From Pyramidobacter porci (GTDB lineage Bacteria; Synergistota; Synergistia; Synergistales; Dethiosulfovibrionaceae): 64,000 bases of DNA. Each line of letters starts with the position of its first letter. Within the stretch, counting starts at the first letter, position 1. Shown here piece by piece: positions 51,979 through 59,870 of this stretch. A program made the translations under genes and the position numbers. The DNA lies in NCBI RefSeq assembly GCF_009695745.1, contig NZ_VUNH01000001.1, positions 310,001-374,000 of the forward strand, written 5' to 3'. Below the pieces are notes generated by a model, which worked only from the letters and a program-made list of their open reading frames with translations, searched no databases and was not told the origin of the DNA.

Positions 51979-52695
51979 CTATTCAAGGCTGACGGAGCGG
52001 TTTTCGCGGTCGGCGACGACGATGCGGCACGTTCCGCCAAGACGGCGCCGCGCTTTTTCCGCAAGCATTTCCAGCGCGCGGCGCAGATCCTCGCGGCGTT
52101 CCGGCGCGACGGATTCGATGACCAGAAAAGCGTTGACCGTGTCCTCGGTCAGCATGGTGCGCTGGCCGTCGCGCCAGTTCCAGCAGCGGCATACGGCGCC
52201 GGCGTCGTCGCGGTAGCAGACTTCGCCGGGCAGCGTCGGCTCTTCCGCCTCGTCGCCAAGCGCCAAGAAAGGATCGCCGCCGGCGCTGACGTCGAGGCGC
52301 AGGTCTCCCCGAAAGGCGTCGAGATCTTCGCCGCCGACGGGGAACCCCCAGGTGAGCGACACGGCGTTGTAGATGTCCACCAGCGGGTTGACGCTGCCGA
52401 GCCCCTTGCCTTTTTCCACCCGCTTCAGCAGCGCTTCGATCGAGCTGCGCGCGCCCTTTTTCGTTTTGAAGAGCTTGAAGGCGTCGCGCCAGACCGCCAC
52501 GACGGGACACTGGCTGAGCGTTTCGCCGCTGAGGAATTTCCTCGACTCGTTCAGCGCGCTCTCGAGGTCCGCGGCGATGGCGGAGCGGTCTTTCACCTTG
52601 TCGGCATGGTTTTCCAGGCCGCGGGCGACGACAATGCCGATCTCGGCTTGGGGAAACAGGTTCCAGAATGGTTCCGAAGCGATAAAGCGGGCCAT
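51979..52695 (-). CDS. B3/B4 tRNA-binding-domain protein
   Basis: 238 residues resembling the stand-alone B3/B4 domain proteins (COG3382), related to the editing domain of phenylalanyl-tRNA synthetase beta subunit. Typical stretches are the VWRDAFK...KKGARSSIEALLKRV helix and SVNPLVDIYNAVSLTWGFPVGGEDLD, followed by the CYRDDAGAVCRCWNWRDGQRTML segment. It may hydrolyse mischarged tRNA, but this is not established. GGAGAAG precedes the ATG. Confidence 0.85.
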   Translation of the reverse strand: MARFIASEPFWNLFPQAEIGIVVARGLENHADKVKDRSAIAADLESALNESRKFLSGETLSQCPVVAVWRDAFKLFKTKKGARSSIEALLKRVEKGKGLGSVNPLVDIYNAVSLTWGFPVGGEDLDAFRGDLRLDVSAGGDPFLALGDEAEEPTLPGEVCYRDDAGAVCRCWNWRDGQRTMLTEDTVNAFLVIESVAPERREDLRRALEMLAEKARRRLGGTCRIVVADRENRSVSLE

Positions 52696-52761
52696 ATGCG
52701 CGTCTTCTCCTTACGTTCGCACGTTTCGTGCCGCTCTGCGCGTTCAACTTTCGCGGTAGAT

Positions 52762-53172
52762 TTATTGGCGTTCGCAGAGCTCGAGCAGCACGCCGCCGGT
52801 CGATTTGGGATGCAGAAAGGCGATCATCGCGCCGCCCGCGCCGCGGCGGGGCTTCTCGTCGATCAGACGGACGCCCTTTTCTTTCAGCTCGGCCAAAGCC
52901 GCTTCGAGGTTCTCGACGCGGATCGCCACGTGATGCAGGCCGCCGCGGCCGCCGTTTTTCTCCATGAACTTGGCGACCGGGCTGTCGTCGCTGGTCGGTT
53001 CGAGAAGCTCGACCTCGGTGTCCCTGATGGGCAGAAACGCCGTCTTCACTTTCTGGTCGGCGACTTCCTCCACGCCGTGGCACGCGACGCCCAGCGTATC
53101 CTGCCAGAACGCCAGCGCTTCGTCGATGCTGGGCACGGCGACGCCGAGATGATCGACCACTGTAAGATTCAT
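52762..53172 (-). CDS. mce: Methylmalonyl-CoA epimerase
   Basis: A 136-residue vicinal-oxygen-chelate enzyme that interconverts (R)- and (S)-methylmalonyl-CoA, linking propionate to succinate metabolism. Metal ligands are His in VDHLGVAV, Glu/His in [13 protein letters not shown] and Glu in LLELCE. The second ATG (53172) is taken as start because GGGGG lies 8 bases upstream; the ATG two codons earlier sits too close to it. The mutase is not in this window. Its cofactor B12 would also serve NrdJ. Confidence 0.92.
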   Translation of the reverse strand: MNLTVVDHLGVAVPSIDEALAFWQDTLGVACHGVEEVADQKVKTAFLPIRDTEVELLEPTSDDSPVAKFMEKNGGRGGLHHVAIRVENLEAALAELKEKGVRLIDEKPRRGAGGAMIAFLHPKSTGGVLLELCERQ

Positions 53173-53282
53173 TTTCATATCCCCCTTTGAATGATCGTGG
53201 AACTTCGTTTCGCCTATGATAGCAGAAAAACGCCAAAGCTCAAAGCGGATTCTTTTCTCCGCCAGGTCATGCGGGCCGCCGG

Positions 53283-53942
53283 CTATCCTTCGAAAAAGCC
53301 GATCGCCGTCCCCAGCCGCGGGCCGATCCGCGGCGCCGCCCAGAGCGCGAAAAGGAGGCCGATCAGCAAAAACGGCGCCAGCGGCAGCGCGTCCTTTCGC
53401 CCGACGCGCTTCGCAAGCAGCAGGAACAGGGCGGCCACGCCGCCCGAGACGATGCCGCCGTACAGAGTCAGCGCCGTCAGTTTCCAGCCCAGCAGCGCCC
53501 CCAGTCCCGCCATCAGGGACACGTCACCCCAGCCCATGCCGCCGCGCGTAAGCAGGACGAGCAGCGCCAGCGGCACGGCCCCGGCCGCCGTGCCCAGAAG
53601 AATTTCCTTCGCTCCGGGCAGAACGCCGTAAGGCAGCCGCAGCGCCAGCGCCGCCGCCAGAGAAGCGGCGACGGCCCGGTCGTAAATATAGCCGTCGCTC
53701 AGGTCGGTCAGCGCGTGGAACTCGGCGAAGCACAGCGTCGCCGCGGCCAGCGCCCAGTCACGGCGCAGCGGCCAGCTCGAAACGAGCAGAGCCCAGAAAA
53801 TGGCCGTCAGAACGGCGCAGCCGGCGAAGACGCGCCGGCCGGCAAGGATCTTTTTTTCATCGTCCGCCGTCCGGCGCGCGAACGTGCACACAAAGGCTCC
53901 GGCGGCAGCTCCGCACAGGGCGGCCGCCCAGCAGGGCATCAT
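53283..53942 (-). CDS. Type IV prepilin peptidase-like A24 aspartic protease, short form
   Basis: About 219 residues with six or seven hydrophobic spans. Two catalytic aspartates are visible in [10 protein letters not shown] and [10 protein letters not shown], the A24 family signature. It lacks the N-terminal zinc-bound methyltransferase domain of full-length PilD, so it would cleave leader peptides but not N-methylate. It overlaps nothing but begins 6 bases after the isochorismatase-like gene, with no clear Shine-Dalgarno, so it is probably translated by coupling. No pilin or secretion genes are nearby. Confidence 0.8.
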   Translation of the reverse strand: MMPCWAAALCGAAAGAFVCTFARRTADDEKKILAGRRVFAGCAVLTAIFWALLVSSWPLRRDWALAAATLCFAEFHALTDLSDGYIYDRAVAASLAAALALRLPYGVLPGAKEILLGTAAGAVPLALLVLLTRGGMGWGDVSLMAGLGALLGWKLTALTLYGGIVSGGVAALFLLLAKRVGRKDALPLAPFLLIGLLFALWAAPRIGPRLGTAIGFFEG

Positions 53943-53947
53943 CGACT

Positions 53948-54499
53948 TTATTTGAACAGCGGCAGCAGCGCCTTGAACTCCGGCGTTCCCGACCGGTCCA
54001 GGAGCTGATAGACGACCGTCTCCGCCGGCAGCACGGCGACGCCCGCCGCCAGCAGGTTGCGCATCGCCAGCTCGTGATGCCGGCGGTTGCGGCTCGCGCA
54101 CGCCTCTTCGACGACGGCGACATCGTAGCCGCGCTCTTTCAGCTCCATGGCCGTGGAAAAAACGCAGATATGGCTCTCGATGCCGAAGACGACGGCCGAC
54201 CTCCGCCCGCAGCGCGCCAGCGCTGCCGCAAAACCGTCCGCGCCGAAGCACGAGAAGCTGGTTTTGTCCATCACCGCCGCGGAGCCGAGCAGCCCGCGCA
54301 GCGGCGGCACCGTCGCGCCCAGTCCCTTGGGATACTGCTCCGTAGCCAGCACGGGGATTTTCAACACCGCCGCCGACTTCAGCAGCCGCTCCGCCTCGTA
54401 CAAGACCGGCTCGATCCCGCTCATCGCCGGCACCAATTTTTCCTGCAGGTCGATCATCACAAAAACGCATTTTTCCGCGCGCAGACGCACAGGCTCCAT
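53948..54499 (-). CDS. Isochorismatase-family cysteine hydrolase
   Basis: 183 residues of the YcaC/isochorismatase-like fold: nucleophile Cys in GIESHICVFSTA, Asp in VMIDLQEKL (residues 14-22) and Lys in MDKTSFSCF. It resembles the YcaC-type branch, not PncA (no metal-binding DWHP motif). The substrate is unknown. GAGGAGG precedes the ATG. First of a two-gene operon with the short prepilin peptidase. Confidence 0.85.
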   Translation of the reverse strand: MEPVRLRAEKCVFVMIDLQEKLVPAMSGIEPVLYEAERLLKSAAVLKIPVLATEQYPKGLGATVPPLRGLLGSAAVMDKTSFSCFGADGFAAALARCGRRSAVVFGIESHICVFSTAMELKERGYDVAVVEEACASRNRRHHELAMRNLLAAGVAVLPAETVVYQLLDRSGTPEFKALLPLFK

Positions 54500-54627
54500 G
54501 TTATTCCTCCTCGGGACATAAATTTCACGCGACTTATTATCCCATACATTTCACGTCATGAGAACAAAGTCGATTTTTTGTGATATGCTTATTCAGTCGA
54601 AAAGTTCACGCTCTGTGGAGGTATAAA

Positions 54628-55218
54628 ATGGACAAAGATTTTTCCGACGCGCCGACGCCGCTGACTGTCAGCTCGTTGATGCGCAGCATGCTCAATCCCG
54701 ACTATCCGTCGCACATCGTCAGGCTGCTCAACCAGGTCAAAGGCTGGCTGACCAAATCGTTCCGCCTGGACGGCCTGGATCTGCCCTACTGGGAAGCGAT
54801 CCGCGAGGATCCCGACATGTTCTTTGGCGAACTCTCGTGGCTCGAATCGCAGGCCGCCCTGCTGCCCGCCATAACGCCGCCGGCGCCGCGCCCCGAAGCC
54901 GTGGTGCTCTATCTCGGCGAAGTCGATCTCACCGACGCCATGCGCCTCGCCGTCGATTACAGCCTGATCTTTTCGCGCGAGGAGTGCCGCCGCATGTGGG
55001 TCGTCTCCGACTGCTGGATCCCCTTCGACGTGCTCGAATACAGCGACCACATCAAGGCCATGGCGGAACACGGCATATCGCTGCGCTTTCTCGTCGTCAC
55101 GCCCTGGGGGTGGGTCGAACTGCCCGTCGCCGCGCTGGGCAAGGTGCAGCTGCCCGGCATTTCGTCCTCCGACGGCGGCGCGGGAAGAAACCGGCGGCGT
55201 CACGGAGACGACGACTGA
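54628..55218 (+). CDS. Conserved-looking protein of unknown function
   Basis: 196 residues, soluble, no signal peptide. The order is a helical N-terminal part (PLTVSSLMRSMLNPDYPSH... about 8-45), then an acidic central region (WLESQAALLPAI), a beta-rich part with VVLYLGEVDLTDAMRLAVDY and MWVVSDCWIPFDVLEY, and an Arg/Gly/Asp-rich tail. I do not recognise it. GTGGAGG precedes the ATG. It is the only gene between an isochorismatase-like gene on the other strand and tRNA-Pro. Confidence 0.7.
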   Translation: MDKDFSDAPTPLTVSSLMRSMLNPDYPSHIVRLLNQVKGWLTKSFRLDGLDLPYWEAIREDPDMFFGELSWLESQAALLPAITPPAPRPEAVVLYLGEVDLTDAMRLAVDYSLIFSREECRRMWVVSDCWIPFDVLEYSDHIKAMAEHGISLRFLVVTPWGWVELPVAALGKVQLPGISSSDGGAGRNRRRHGDDD

Positions 55219-55233
55219 TCCGCAATTGCCTCA

Positions 55234-55262
55234 TTGACGAAACAGGGACAATGATGTACAAT
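55234..55262 (+). promoter_or_regulatory. Promoter of tRNA-Pro
   Basis: TTGACG (55234-55239), 17-base spacer, TACAAT (55257-55262), 13 bases ahead of the tRNA. Confidence 0.85.
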
Positions 55263-55274
55263 TCCCGTCGTGTC

Positions 55275-55353
<79 letters not shown>

Positions 55354-55368
55354 TTTCGGATGCGCAAG

Positions 55369-55396
55369 CCCCGGCCTTGGCCGGGACTTTTTTTTG
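55369..55396 (+). terminator. Terminator of tRNA-Pro
   Basis: CCCGGCC/GGCCGGG with a two-base loop, then eight T. Confidence 0.88.
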
Positions 55397-55411
55397 TCCG
55401 CAAAGATTTGA

Positions 55412-55440
55412 TTGACTAAAATTGACCTTCCGATTAAAAT
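55412..55440 (+). promoter_or_regulatory. Promoter of smpB
   Basis: TTGACT (55412-55417), 17-base spacer, TAAAAT (55435-55440). Confidence 0.75.
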
Positions 55441-55463
55441 AAACGCGCAGAGGAGTGACGGCG

Positions 55464-55940
55464 ATGGAGCAGAAGAAGAAAGACTACGTGGTCGCGCTGA
55501 ACCGCAAGGCGCGCCACGACTACTTCGTCGTCGACACCTTCGAATGCGGCGTCGTGCTGACCGGCACGGAGATCAAGTCGGTGCGCGCCGGCAAAGTCAA
55601 CTTGAAAGACGGCTACGCCAAGTTCGAACGCGGCGAGCTGTGGCTGATGAACGTCCACATCTCCCCGTACGAAAAAGCGAGCTGGTACCAGCACGATCCG
55701 CGCCAAAACCGCAAGCTGCTGCTCCACAAGTCGGAACTGCGGCGGCTCAGCGCCAAGGTCAAAGAGAAAGGCTTCACGCTCGTTCCCCTTTCCATGTACC
55801 TGAAAGAGGGACGGCTGGCGAAAGTCGCGCTGGCTCTCGCGCAGGGAAAAAACGCGCACGACCGCCGCGACGCGATCATCGAACGCGACGCCAAGCGCGC
55901 CATCGCACGGGAGCTGCGCAACCGCGGCAAAGATTATTAG
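55464..55940 (+). CDS. smpB: SsrA-binding protein SmpB
   Basis: 158 residues that bind tmRNA and bring it to stalled ribosomes. Conserved parts: NRKARHDYFVVDTFECGVVLTGTEIKSVR-type oligonucleotide-binding barrel (residues 14-42) and the basic C-terminal helix with KRAIARELRNRGKDY. The ATG at 55464 has AGGAG 8 bases upstream. The tmRNA gene follows 33 bases later. Confidence 0.97.
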   Translation: MEQKKKDYVVALNRKARHDYFVVDTFECGVVLTGTEIKSVRAGKVNLKDGYAKFERGELWLMNVHISPYEKASWYQHDPRQNRKLLLHKSELRRLSAKVKEKGFTLVPLSMYLKEGRLAKVALALAQGKNAHDRRDAIIERDAKRAIARELRNRGKDY

Positions 55941-55973
55941 CCGATTGTGTGTCGTTCGTTGTCCACATTCATT

Positions 55974-56291
55974 GGGGGCGATCAGGTTCGACTGGTATGG
56001 TGGAAGTCTGAGAGCAGGCCGAGCGACAGGCGTTACCTGTCACAAAAAAGAAACGACAACAACTACGCACTGGCTGCTTAACCAAGCAACCGCCCGAGCA
56101 ACTGAGAGCGCCCGCAAGGTTGTGAGGGTCAATCACTGCGAGCGGCGTATGGTCCCGGAACGTAGAGAGGCGGCGGCTGTTTTGTCGGTCACAGTCCCGC
56201 TTCTGCGCAGTAAAGAAATCGACTAAGCCTGTAGCCGCTCATTCATACACACCATGTCAGGACCGGGGTGCAATTCCCCGCGCCTCCACCA
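55974..56291 (+). ncRNA. ssrA: Transfer-messenger RNA (tmRNA)
   Basis: The 5' end GGGGGCGATCAGGTTCGAC and the 3' end with T arm GGTGCAATTCCCCGC and terminal CCTCCACCA form the tRNA-like part (acceptor GGGGGCG pairs with CGCCTCC). The tag reading frame ends AAC GAC AAC AAC TAC GCA CTG GCT GCT TAA, giving a degradation tag ending NDNNYALAA. Together with SmpB it rescues stalled ribosomes. Confidence 0.95.
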
Positions 56292-56320
56292 GAACGAAAT
56301 CTCACGAAGAGTCACATAGA

Positions 56321-56355
56321 GACAAGGCCGGACATTGTCCGGCCTTGTCGTTGTA
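56321..56355 (+). terminator. Terminator of ssrA
   Basis: ACAAGGCCGGAC/GTCCGGCCTTGT with a three-base loop; the T run is weak. Confidence 0.75.
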
Positions 56356-56453
56356 AAACGAAAACCGCCGGCATTGCCGGCGGTTATGATTTGAGCAAAA
56401 TGACGAGACCGATTAACGTTGAGATACATCTTCAAAGAAGTTGAAACTGAATA

Positions 56454-56492
56454 GTGCGTTGTATTGACAACGCACATTTATCACACTACAAT
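56454..56492 (+). promoter_or_regulatory. Toxin-antitoxin promoter with palindromic operator
   Basis: TTGACA (56464-56469), 17-base spacer, TACAAT (56487-56492). A perfect 9-base inverted repeat, GTGCGTTGT (56454-56462) and ACAACGCAC (56467-56475), overlaps the -35 element, as expected for autorepression by the antitoxin-toxin complex. Confidence 0.8.
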
Positions 56493-56517
56493 TTAAGACA
56501 GAAAGGAGCTGATGATC

Positions 56518-56784
56518 ATGGCGACAACCAACGTCACCGTAAGAATGGACGAAAACCTGAAAGCCGATTTCGAAGAAATGCTCGCCGACTTCGGGCTGAA
56601 TACGTCGGTGGCCATTAACATCTTTGCGCGCCAGGTTGTGTACGAGCGGCGGATCCCGTTCGCCATCGCGCGCGACCGCCCCAACGCTGCGACGCGCGCG
56701 GCCATGGAAGACACCCGCGCGCGCCGCGGCCTGAGCAAGACTTTCTCGTCCGTAAAAGACTTGATGGCCGATCTCGATGCTTAA
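56518..56784 (+). CDS. dinJ: RelB/DinJ family antitoxin
   Basis: 88 residues. The N-terminal TTNVTVRMDENLK is a ribbon-helix-helix DNA-binding motif and the NTSVAINIFARQVVYERRIPF stretch is typical of DinJ. The C-terminal half would wrap the toxin. The ATG at 56518 has AAGGAG 9 bases upstream; an ATG two codons earlier is too close to it. It overlaps the toxin start by 8 bases. Confidence 0.92.
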   Translation: MATTNVTVRMDENLKADFEEMLADFGLNTSVAINIFARQVVYERRIPFAIARDRPNAATRAAMEDTRARRGLSKTFSSVKDLMADLDA

Positions 56785-57052
56785 CCTCAGATATCAGTCG
56801 GCCTTCAAGAGCGACTACAAGCGTATCCGCAAGCGTGGGTACGATATTCGGCGGCTGGAAGACGTCATCGAAACGCTCGCAAAAGAGCTGCCTCTCCCCA
56901 AAGAGTGCCGCGCCCACGATTTGGGCGGCAATTGGTCAGGGTTTCGCGAGTGCCATATCGAGCCGGACTGGTTGCTCGTCTACGCTATTGACCATAACGA
57001 TTTGGTCTTGATCCTCAGCCGTACCGGTTCGCACAGCGATCTGTTCGGATAA
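56777..57052 (+). CDS. yafQ: YafQ family mRNA interferase toxin
   Basis: 91 residues of the RelE/ParE fold. The diagnostic LGGNWSGFRECHIEPDWLLVY segment (here read in parts) contains the His and Asp of the YafQ active site, followed by LILSRTGSHSDLF with the final catalytic His. It cuts mRNA on the ribosome when not bound by DinJ. Translated from within the antitoxin gene end. Confidence 0.93.
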   Translation: MLNLRYQSAFKSDYKRIRKRGYDIRRLEDVIETLAKELPLPKECRAHDLGGNWSGFRECHIEPDWLLVYAIDHNDLVLILSRTGSHSDLFG

Positions 57053-57099
57053 AAGCAAAGGACGTTCTCTCGCGAGAGCGCCCGTTTTGTAAAACAAGT

Positions 57100-57140
57100 G
57101 CAGGACGGGCGGGAGGAAAAAACTCCCGCTCGTCCTGCGC
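57100..57140 (+). terminator. Terminator-like hairpin after yafQ
   Basis: 16-base arms (57100-57115 and 57123-57138) with one mismatch; it lies between convergent yafQ and the IclR gene. The T run is poor. Confidence 0.6.
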
Positions 57141-57185
57141 TTTGCGCCGAGGGATCGCAGATTTTCCGGCCAAGGGGCCGATCTT

Positions 57186-57923
57186 TCACGATGCCAGTTC
57201 CGAAGTGACCTGCGCCGCAATTTCCCGCAAACGGGCCACGCCGCGTTCGACGACGTCGTCCGTCAGGCGGTTGGTTGGTCCGGAGAGATTCAGCGCCGCA
57301 AGGACCTGTCCGTTTTTGTCGAAAATGGGGACGCCGATCCCCACGCTTCCCTGCCCCATTTCATCGTAGGAGACGGCGTACCCTTTTTTGCGGATTTCCT
57401 GCAGCTTCTCCGGCGAAACGCCGGGGTCGGACTTCATCACCGCCGCCTGCACCTTGGGCGGCAAAAACGCCAGCAGCGCCGTCCCGCCGCCGCCCAGCGT
57501 CAGCGGCAGTTCCTCTCCGACCAGCACGGTCTGGCGCAGCGGATGCGTGCTCTCGATGCGGTCGATGCAGAGACGCTTGAAGTTATGGTAAATATACACG
57601 GAAACGTTCTCGTTGAATTCCCTGTGCACTTTGACCAGATACGGATGCGCCGCGAGGCGCAGTTCCTCTTTATCGTCCACAAGTTCGCCGAGCATTTTCA
57701 CGGCCATGCCGGGAAAATACTTGCGGTTCTCGGGATTCCTCGACAAAAAACCTTTTTCCGCCAGCGTTTGGATCAGCCGATAGGTGCTTGTCGTGTTGCG
57801 GCCGACCGTCCTGGCGATCTCCGTCAGCGAAAGTTCACGATGATTTTTCAAAAAGCACAGAAGCACGTCGAGCCCATGTTCCAGAGTTCTCGACGTCGAC
57901 TCGCTTTTCGTTGAATCCGACAT
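57186..57923 (-). CDS. IclR family transcriptional regulator
   Basis: 245 residues: an N-terminal winged helix-turn-helix (about 8-70; LSLTEIARTVGRNTTSTYRLIQTL) and a C-terminal IclR effector domain (about 75-240; VSVYIYHNFKRLCIDRIES, GGGGTALLAFLP and the final FDKNGQVLAALNLSGPTNRL). The ATG at 57923 has AAGGAG 8 bases upstream. The target is not obvious; divergent trpS is an unlikely one. Confidence 0.93.
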   Translation of the reverse strand: MSDSTKSESTSRTLEHGLDVLLCFLKNHRELSLTEIARTVGRNTTSTYRLIQTLAEKGFLSRNPENRKYFPGMAVKMLGELVDDKEELRLAAHPYLVKVHREFNENVSVYIYHNFKRLCIDRIESTHPLRQTVLVGEELPLTLGGGGTALLAFLPPKVQAAVMKSDPGVSPEKLQEIRKKGYAVSYDEMGQGSVGIGVPIFDKNGQVLAALNLSGPTNRLTDDVVERGVARLREIAAQVTSELAS

Positions 57924-57988
57924 TTTCCCCACTCCTTCGAGAAGAGCATCGCGTCGCGATCATTTCAATAAATACCGCTGCTTTTTTC

Positions 57989-58017
57989 ATTATATGAATT
58001 TAGGTCGTGAAAAGCAA
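57989..58017 (-). promoter_or_regulatory. Promoter of the IclR gene
   Basis: Minus-strand TTGCTT (58017-58012), 17-base spacer, TATAAT (57994-57989). Confidence 0.8.
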
Positions 58018-58106
58018 CAATAACTGGGCCCCAAAGACTTTGTCGAATTCATGCTCCATTCCCCGACAATTTCGCAATACCATCGCAAGCGAATACAAAT
58101 CCATCC

Positions 58107-58135
58107 TTGATTCTTCACCAAAAGGGCAATACAAT
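58107..58135 (+). promoter_or_regulatory. Promoter of trpS
   Basis: TTGATT (58107-58112), 17-base spacer, TACAAT (58130-58135). The leader is only about 50 bases, so there is no room for a T-box riboswitch. Confidence 0.8.
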
Positions 58136-58193
58136 TCTATGCTGTATGGCCTCGTTTTCAAGCCAGGCCCATGAAGTCAAGGAGGATATGACA

Positions 58194-59207
58194 GTGAACG
58201 AAGCGACGCGGACGGAACGGAAAAAAGTGATTCTCAGCGGCATCCAGCCGACGGGGATTTTTACGCTGGGCAACTACATCGGCGCGGTGCGCAACTGGGG
58301 CAAAATGCAGGAGGATTACGACTGCGCCTATTTCATCGCCGACCTGCACTCGCTGACGGTGCGCCAGGAGCCGGCCAAACTGCGCAAGCAGACGTTGGAC
58401 GCTTTTGCGCTGCTGCTGGCCTGCGGCATCGATCCCGAAAAGAGCCTGGTTTTCATTCAGAGCCACGTCCACGCTCACGCCGAACTGAGCTGGATCCTGT
58501 CCTGCTATTCCATGTTCGGCGAGTTGTCGCGCATGACCCAGTTCAAGGACAAGTCGGCCAAGCACGTCGACAACGTCAACGCCGGGCTGTTTACCTATCC
58601 CGCGCTGATGGCGGCCGACATTCTGCTTTACCAGGCCGATTTCGTCCCCGTCGGGGAAGACCAGCGCCAGCATCTGGAGTTCACCCGCGACGTGGCGGCC
58701 CGCTTCAACAACATCTACGGCGAGGTGTTCCGCATGCCCGACGCCTACATTCCCGAGGCCGGCGCGCGCATCATGTCGCTGCAGGAGCCGACGAAGAAGA
58801 TGTCCAAGTCGGACACGAACGTCAACGCGTTCATCTCCATCCTCGACGAGCCGAACGCCATCGTCAACAAGTTCAAGCGCGCCGTCACCGACAGCGAGAC
58901 CGTCGTCTGTTACCGCGAAGGCAAGGACGGCATCAACAACCTGATGAGCATTTATTCGGTCGTCACCGGCGAAAGCTACGACCGGATCGAGCGCGACTTC
59001 GCCGGCAAGGGCTACGGCGATTTCAAGCTCGCCGTCGGCGAAGCCGTCGCGGAAGAGCTGCGCCCGATCCGCGAAAAATTCGCGGCGCTGACGGCCGACA
59101 AGGCGGCGCTGGAAGCGCTTTACCGCAAGGGCGCGGAAACGGCCGCCCATATCGCCGAGCGGACGCTGGGCAAGGTCAAGAAAAAACTCGGCCTGCTGCC
59201 CCGCTGA
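58194..59207 (+). CDS. trpS: Tryptophanyl-tRNA synthetase
   Basis: Charges tRNA-Trp. 337 residues of class I fold: GIQPTGIFTLGNYIGA holds the HIGH-like motif (TLGN) and KKMSKSD the KMSKS loop. GEDQRQHLEFTRDVA and PALMAADILLYQADFVPVG are family stretches. The start is taken as the GTG at 58194, which has AGGAGG 8 bases upstream; the ATG at 58188 lies only 2 bases after it. Monocistronic with a strong terminator. Confidence 0.96.
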   Translation: MNEATRTERKKVILSGIQPTGIFTLGNYIGAVRNWGKMQEDYDCAYFIADLHSLTVRQEPAKLRKQTLDAFALLLACGIDPEKSLVFIQSHVHAHAELSWILSCYSMFGELSRMTQFKDKSAKHVDNVNAGLFTYPALMAADILLYQADFVPVGEDQRQHLEFTRDVAARFNNIYGEVFRMPDAYIPEAGARIMSLQEPTKKMSKSDTNVNAFISILDEPNAIVNKFKRAVTDSETVVCYREGKDGINNLMSIYSVVTGESYDRIERDFAGKGYGDFKLAVGEAVAEELRPIREKFAALTADKAALEALYRKGAETAAHIAERTLGKVKKKLGLLPR

Positions 59208-59224
59208 CCCGCATCCCGCATAAC

Positions 59225-59274
59225 AAAAAAATCCGCTCTTCCCGCGACACGCGCCGGGAGAGCGGATTTTTTTG
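59225..59274 (+). terminator. Terminator of trpS, symmetric
   Basis: AAATCCGCTCT.../...AGAGCGGATTT stem flanked by A and T runs (59225-59274); it also ends the convergent operon on the minus strand. Confidence 0.88.
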
Positions 59275-59285
59275 TATTCCGTTTT

Positions 59286-59870
59286 TTACCACCACAGGCG
59301 CGAAAAGATCAGCGCCGTGCCGACGACCGTGACGAGCAGCGAATGGATCTCGCTTTTCAACAGGACCGAAGCGTCGTACCCGCCGGAGCCGACATGGGCA
59401 AGGGCTTCGCGGGAAAAGTTCTTCGGCACGAAGCGCCCGACGCGCTTTTTGTAATCCTCGTACTCCCGGCCGAACTTCCGCGCCAAAAACGCCTCTTCAT
59501 GAGGCACGATCAGCGCGCCGTAGAGCACGCAAAACGCCGCCAGGAACACAACCGTGGGCACGTTGCCCGACATCCAGGCCCAGCCCAGTCCCAGCAGACC
59601 GTTGGCCACGTACAGCGGATTGCGGACCAATGCGTAGGGGCCCCACGTCGCCAGGCGCTGGGCCTTGACTTCCTCGCCGCGGTAAAGCGTGATGCAGCCC
59701 ACGCCCCAGAAGCGCAGCAGCTGCCCGAGCGCCACCAGGATCAGACCGGGGACGATGCGGGCGGGCAGCGGGCGCGCCAGGGCGAGAATCACGACGAACA
59801 GCACCGTCCAAATGCCGCCGCGCTGTTTGAACGCCCAGGCGCGAAGTTTCTGCAAAGCGTTATTCCCCAT
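59286..59870 (-). CDS. Isoprenylcysteine carboxyl methyltransferase-like / phospholipid methyltransferase-type membrane protein
   Basis: 194 residues with about five hydrophobic spans. The signature of the ICMT/PEMT group is present near the middle: TWGPYALVRNPLYVANGLLGLG, then the EEAFLARKFGREYEDYKKRVGRFVP region that binds S-adenosylmethionine. A substrate in the membrane (lipid or prenylated protein) is likely but not defined. It starts 11 bases inside the end of the UPF0104 gene with GAGGAG upstream, so it is translationally coupled. Last gene of a three-gene operon. Confidence 0.82.
   Translation of the reverse strand: MGNNALQKLRAWAFKQRGGIWTVLFVVILALARPLPARIVPGLILVALGQLLRFWGVGCITLYRGEEVKAQRLATWGPYALVRNPLYVANGLLGLGWAWMSGNVPTVVFLAAFCVLYGALIVPHEEAFLARKFGREYEDYKKRVGRFVPKNFSREALAHVGSGGYDASVLLKSEIHSLLVTVVGTALIFSRLWW

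Noticed and set aside
55945-56226. 93-codon plus ORF over ssrA
   Set aside because: The DNA is the tmRNA gene; the frame is accidental.
58020-58193. T-box leader ahead of trpS
   Set aside because: The promoter at 58107 leaves only about 50 bases of leader and no T-box sequence is present.
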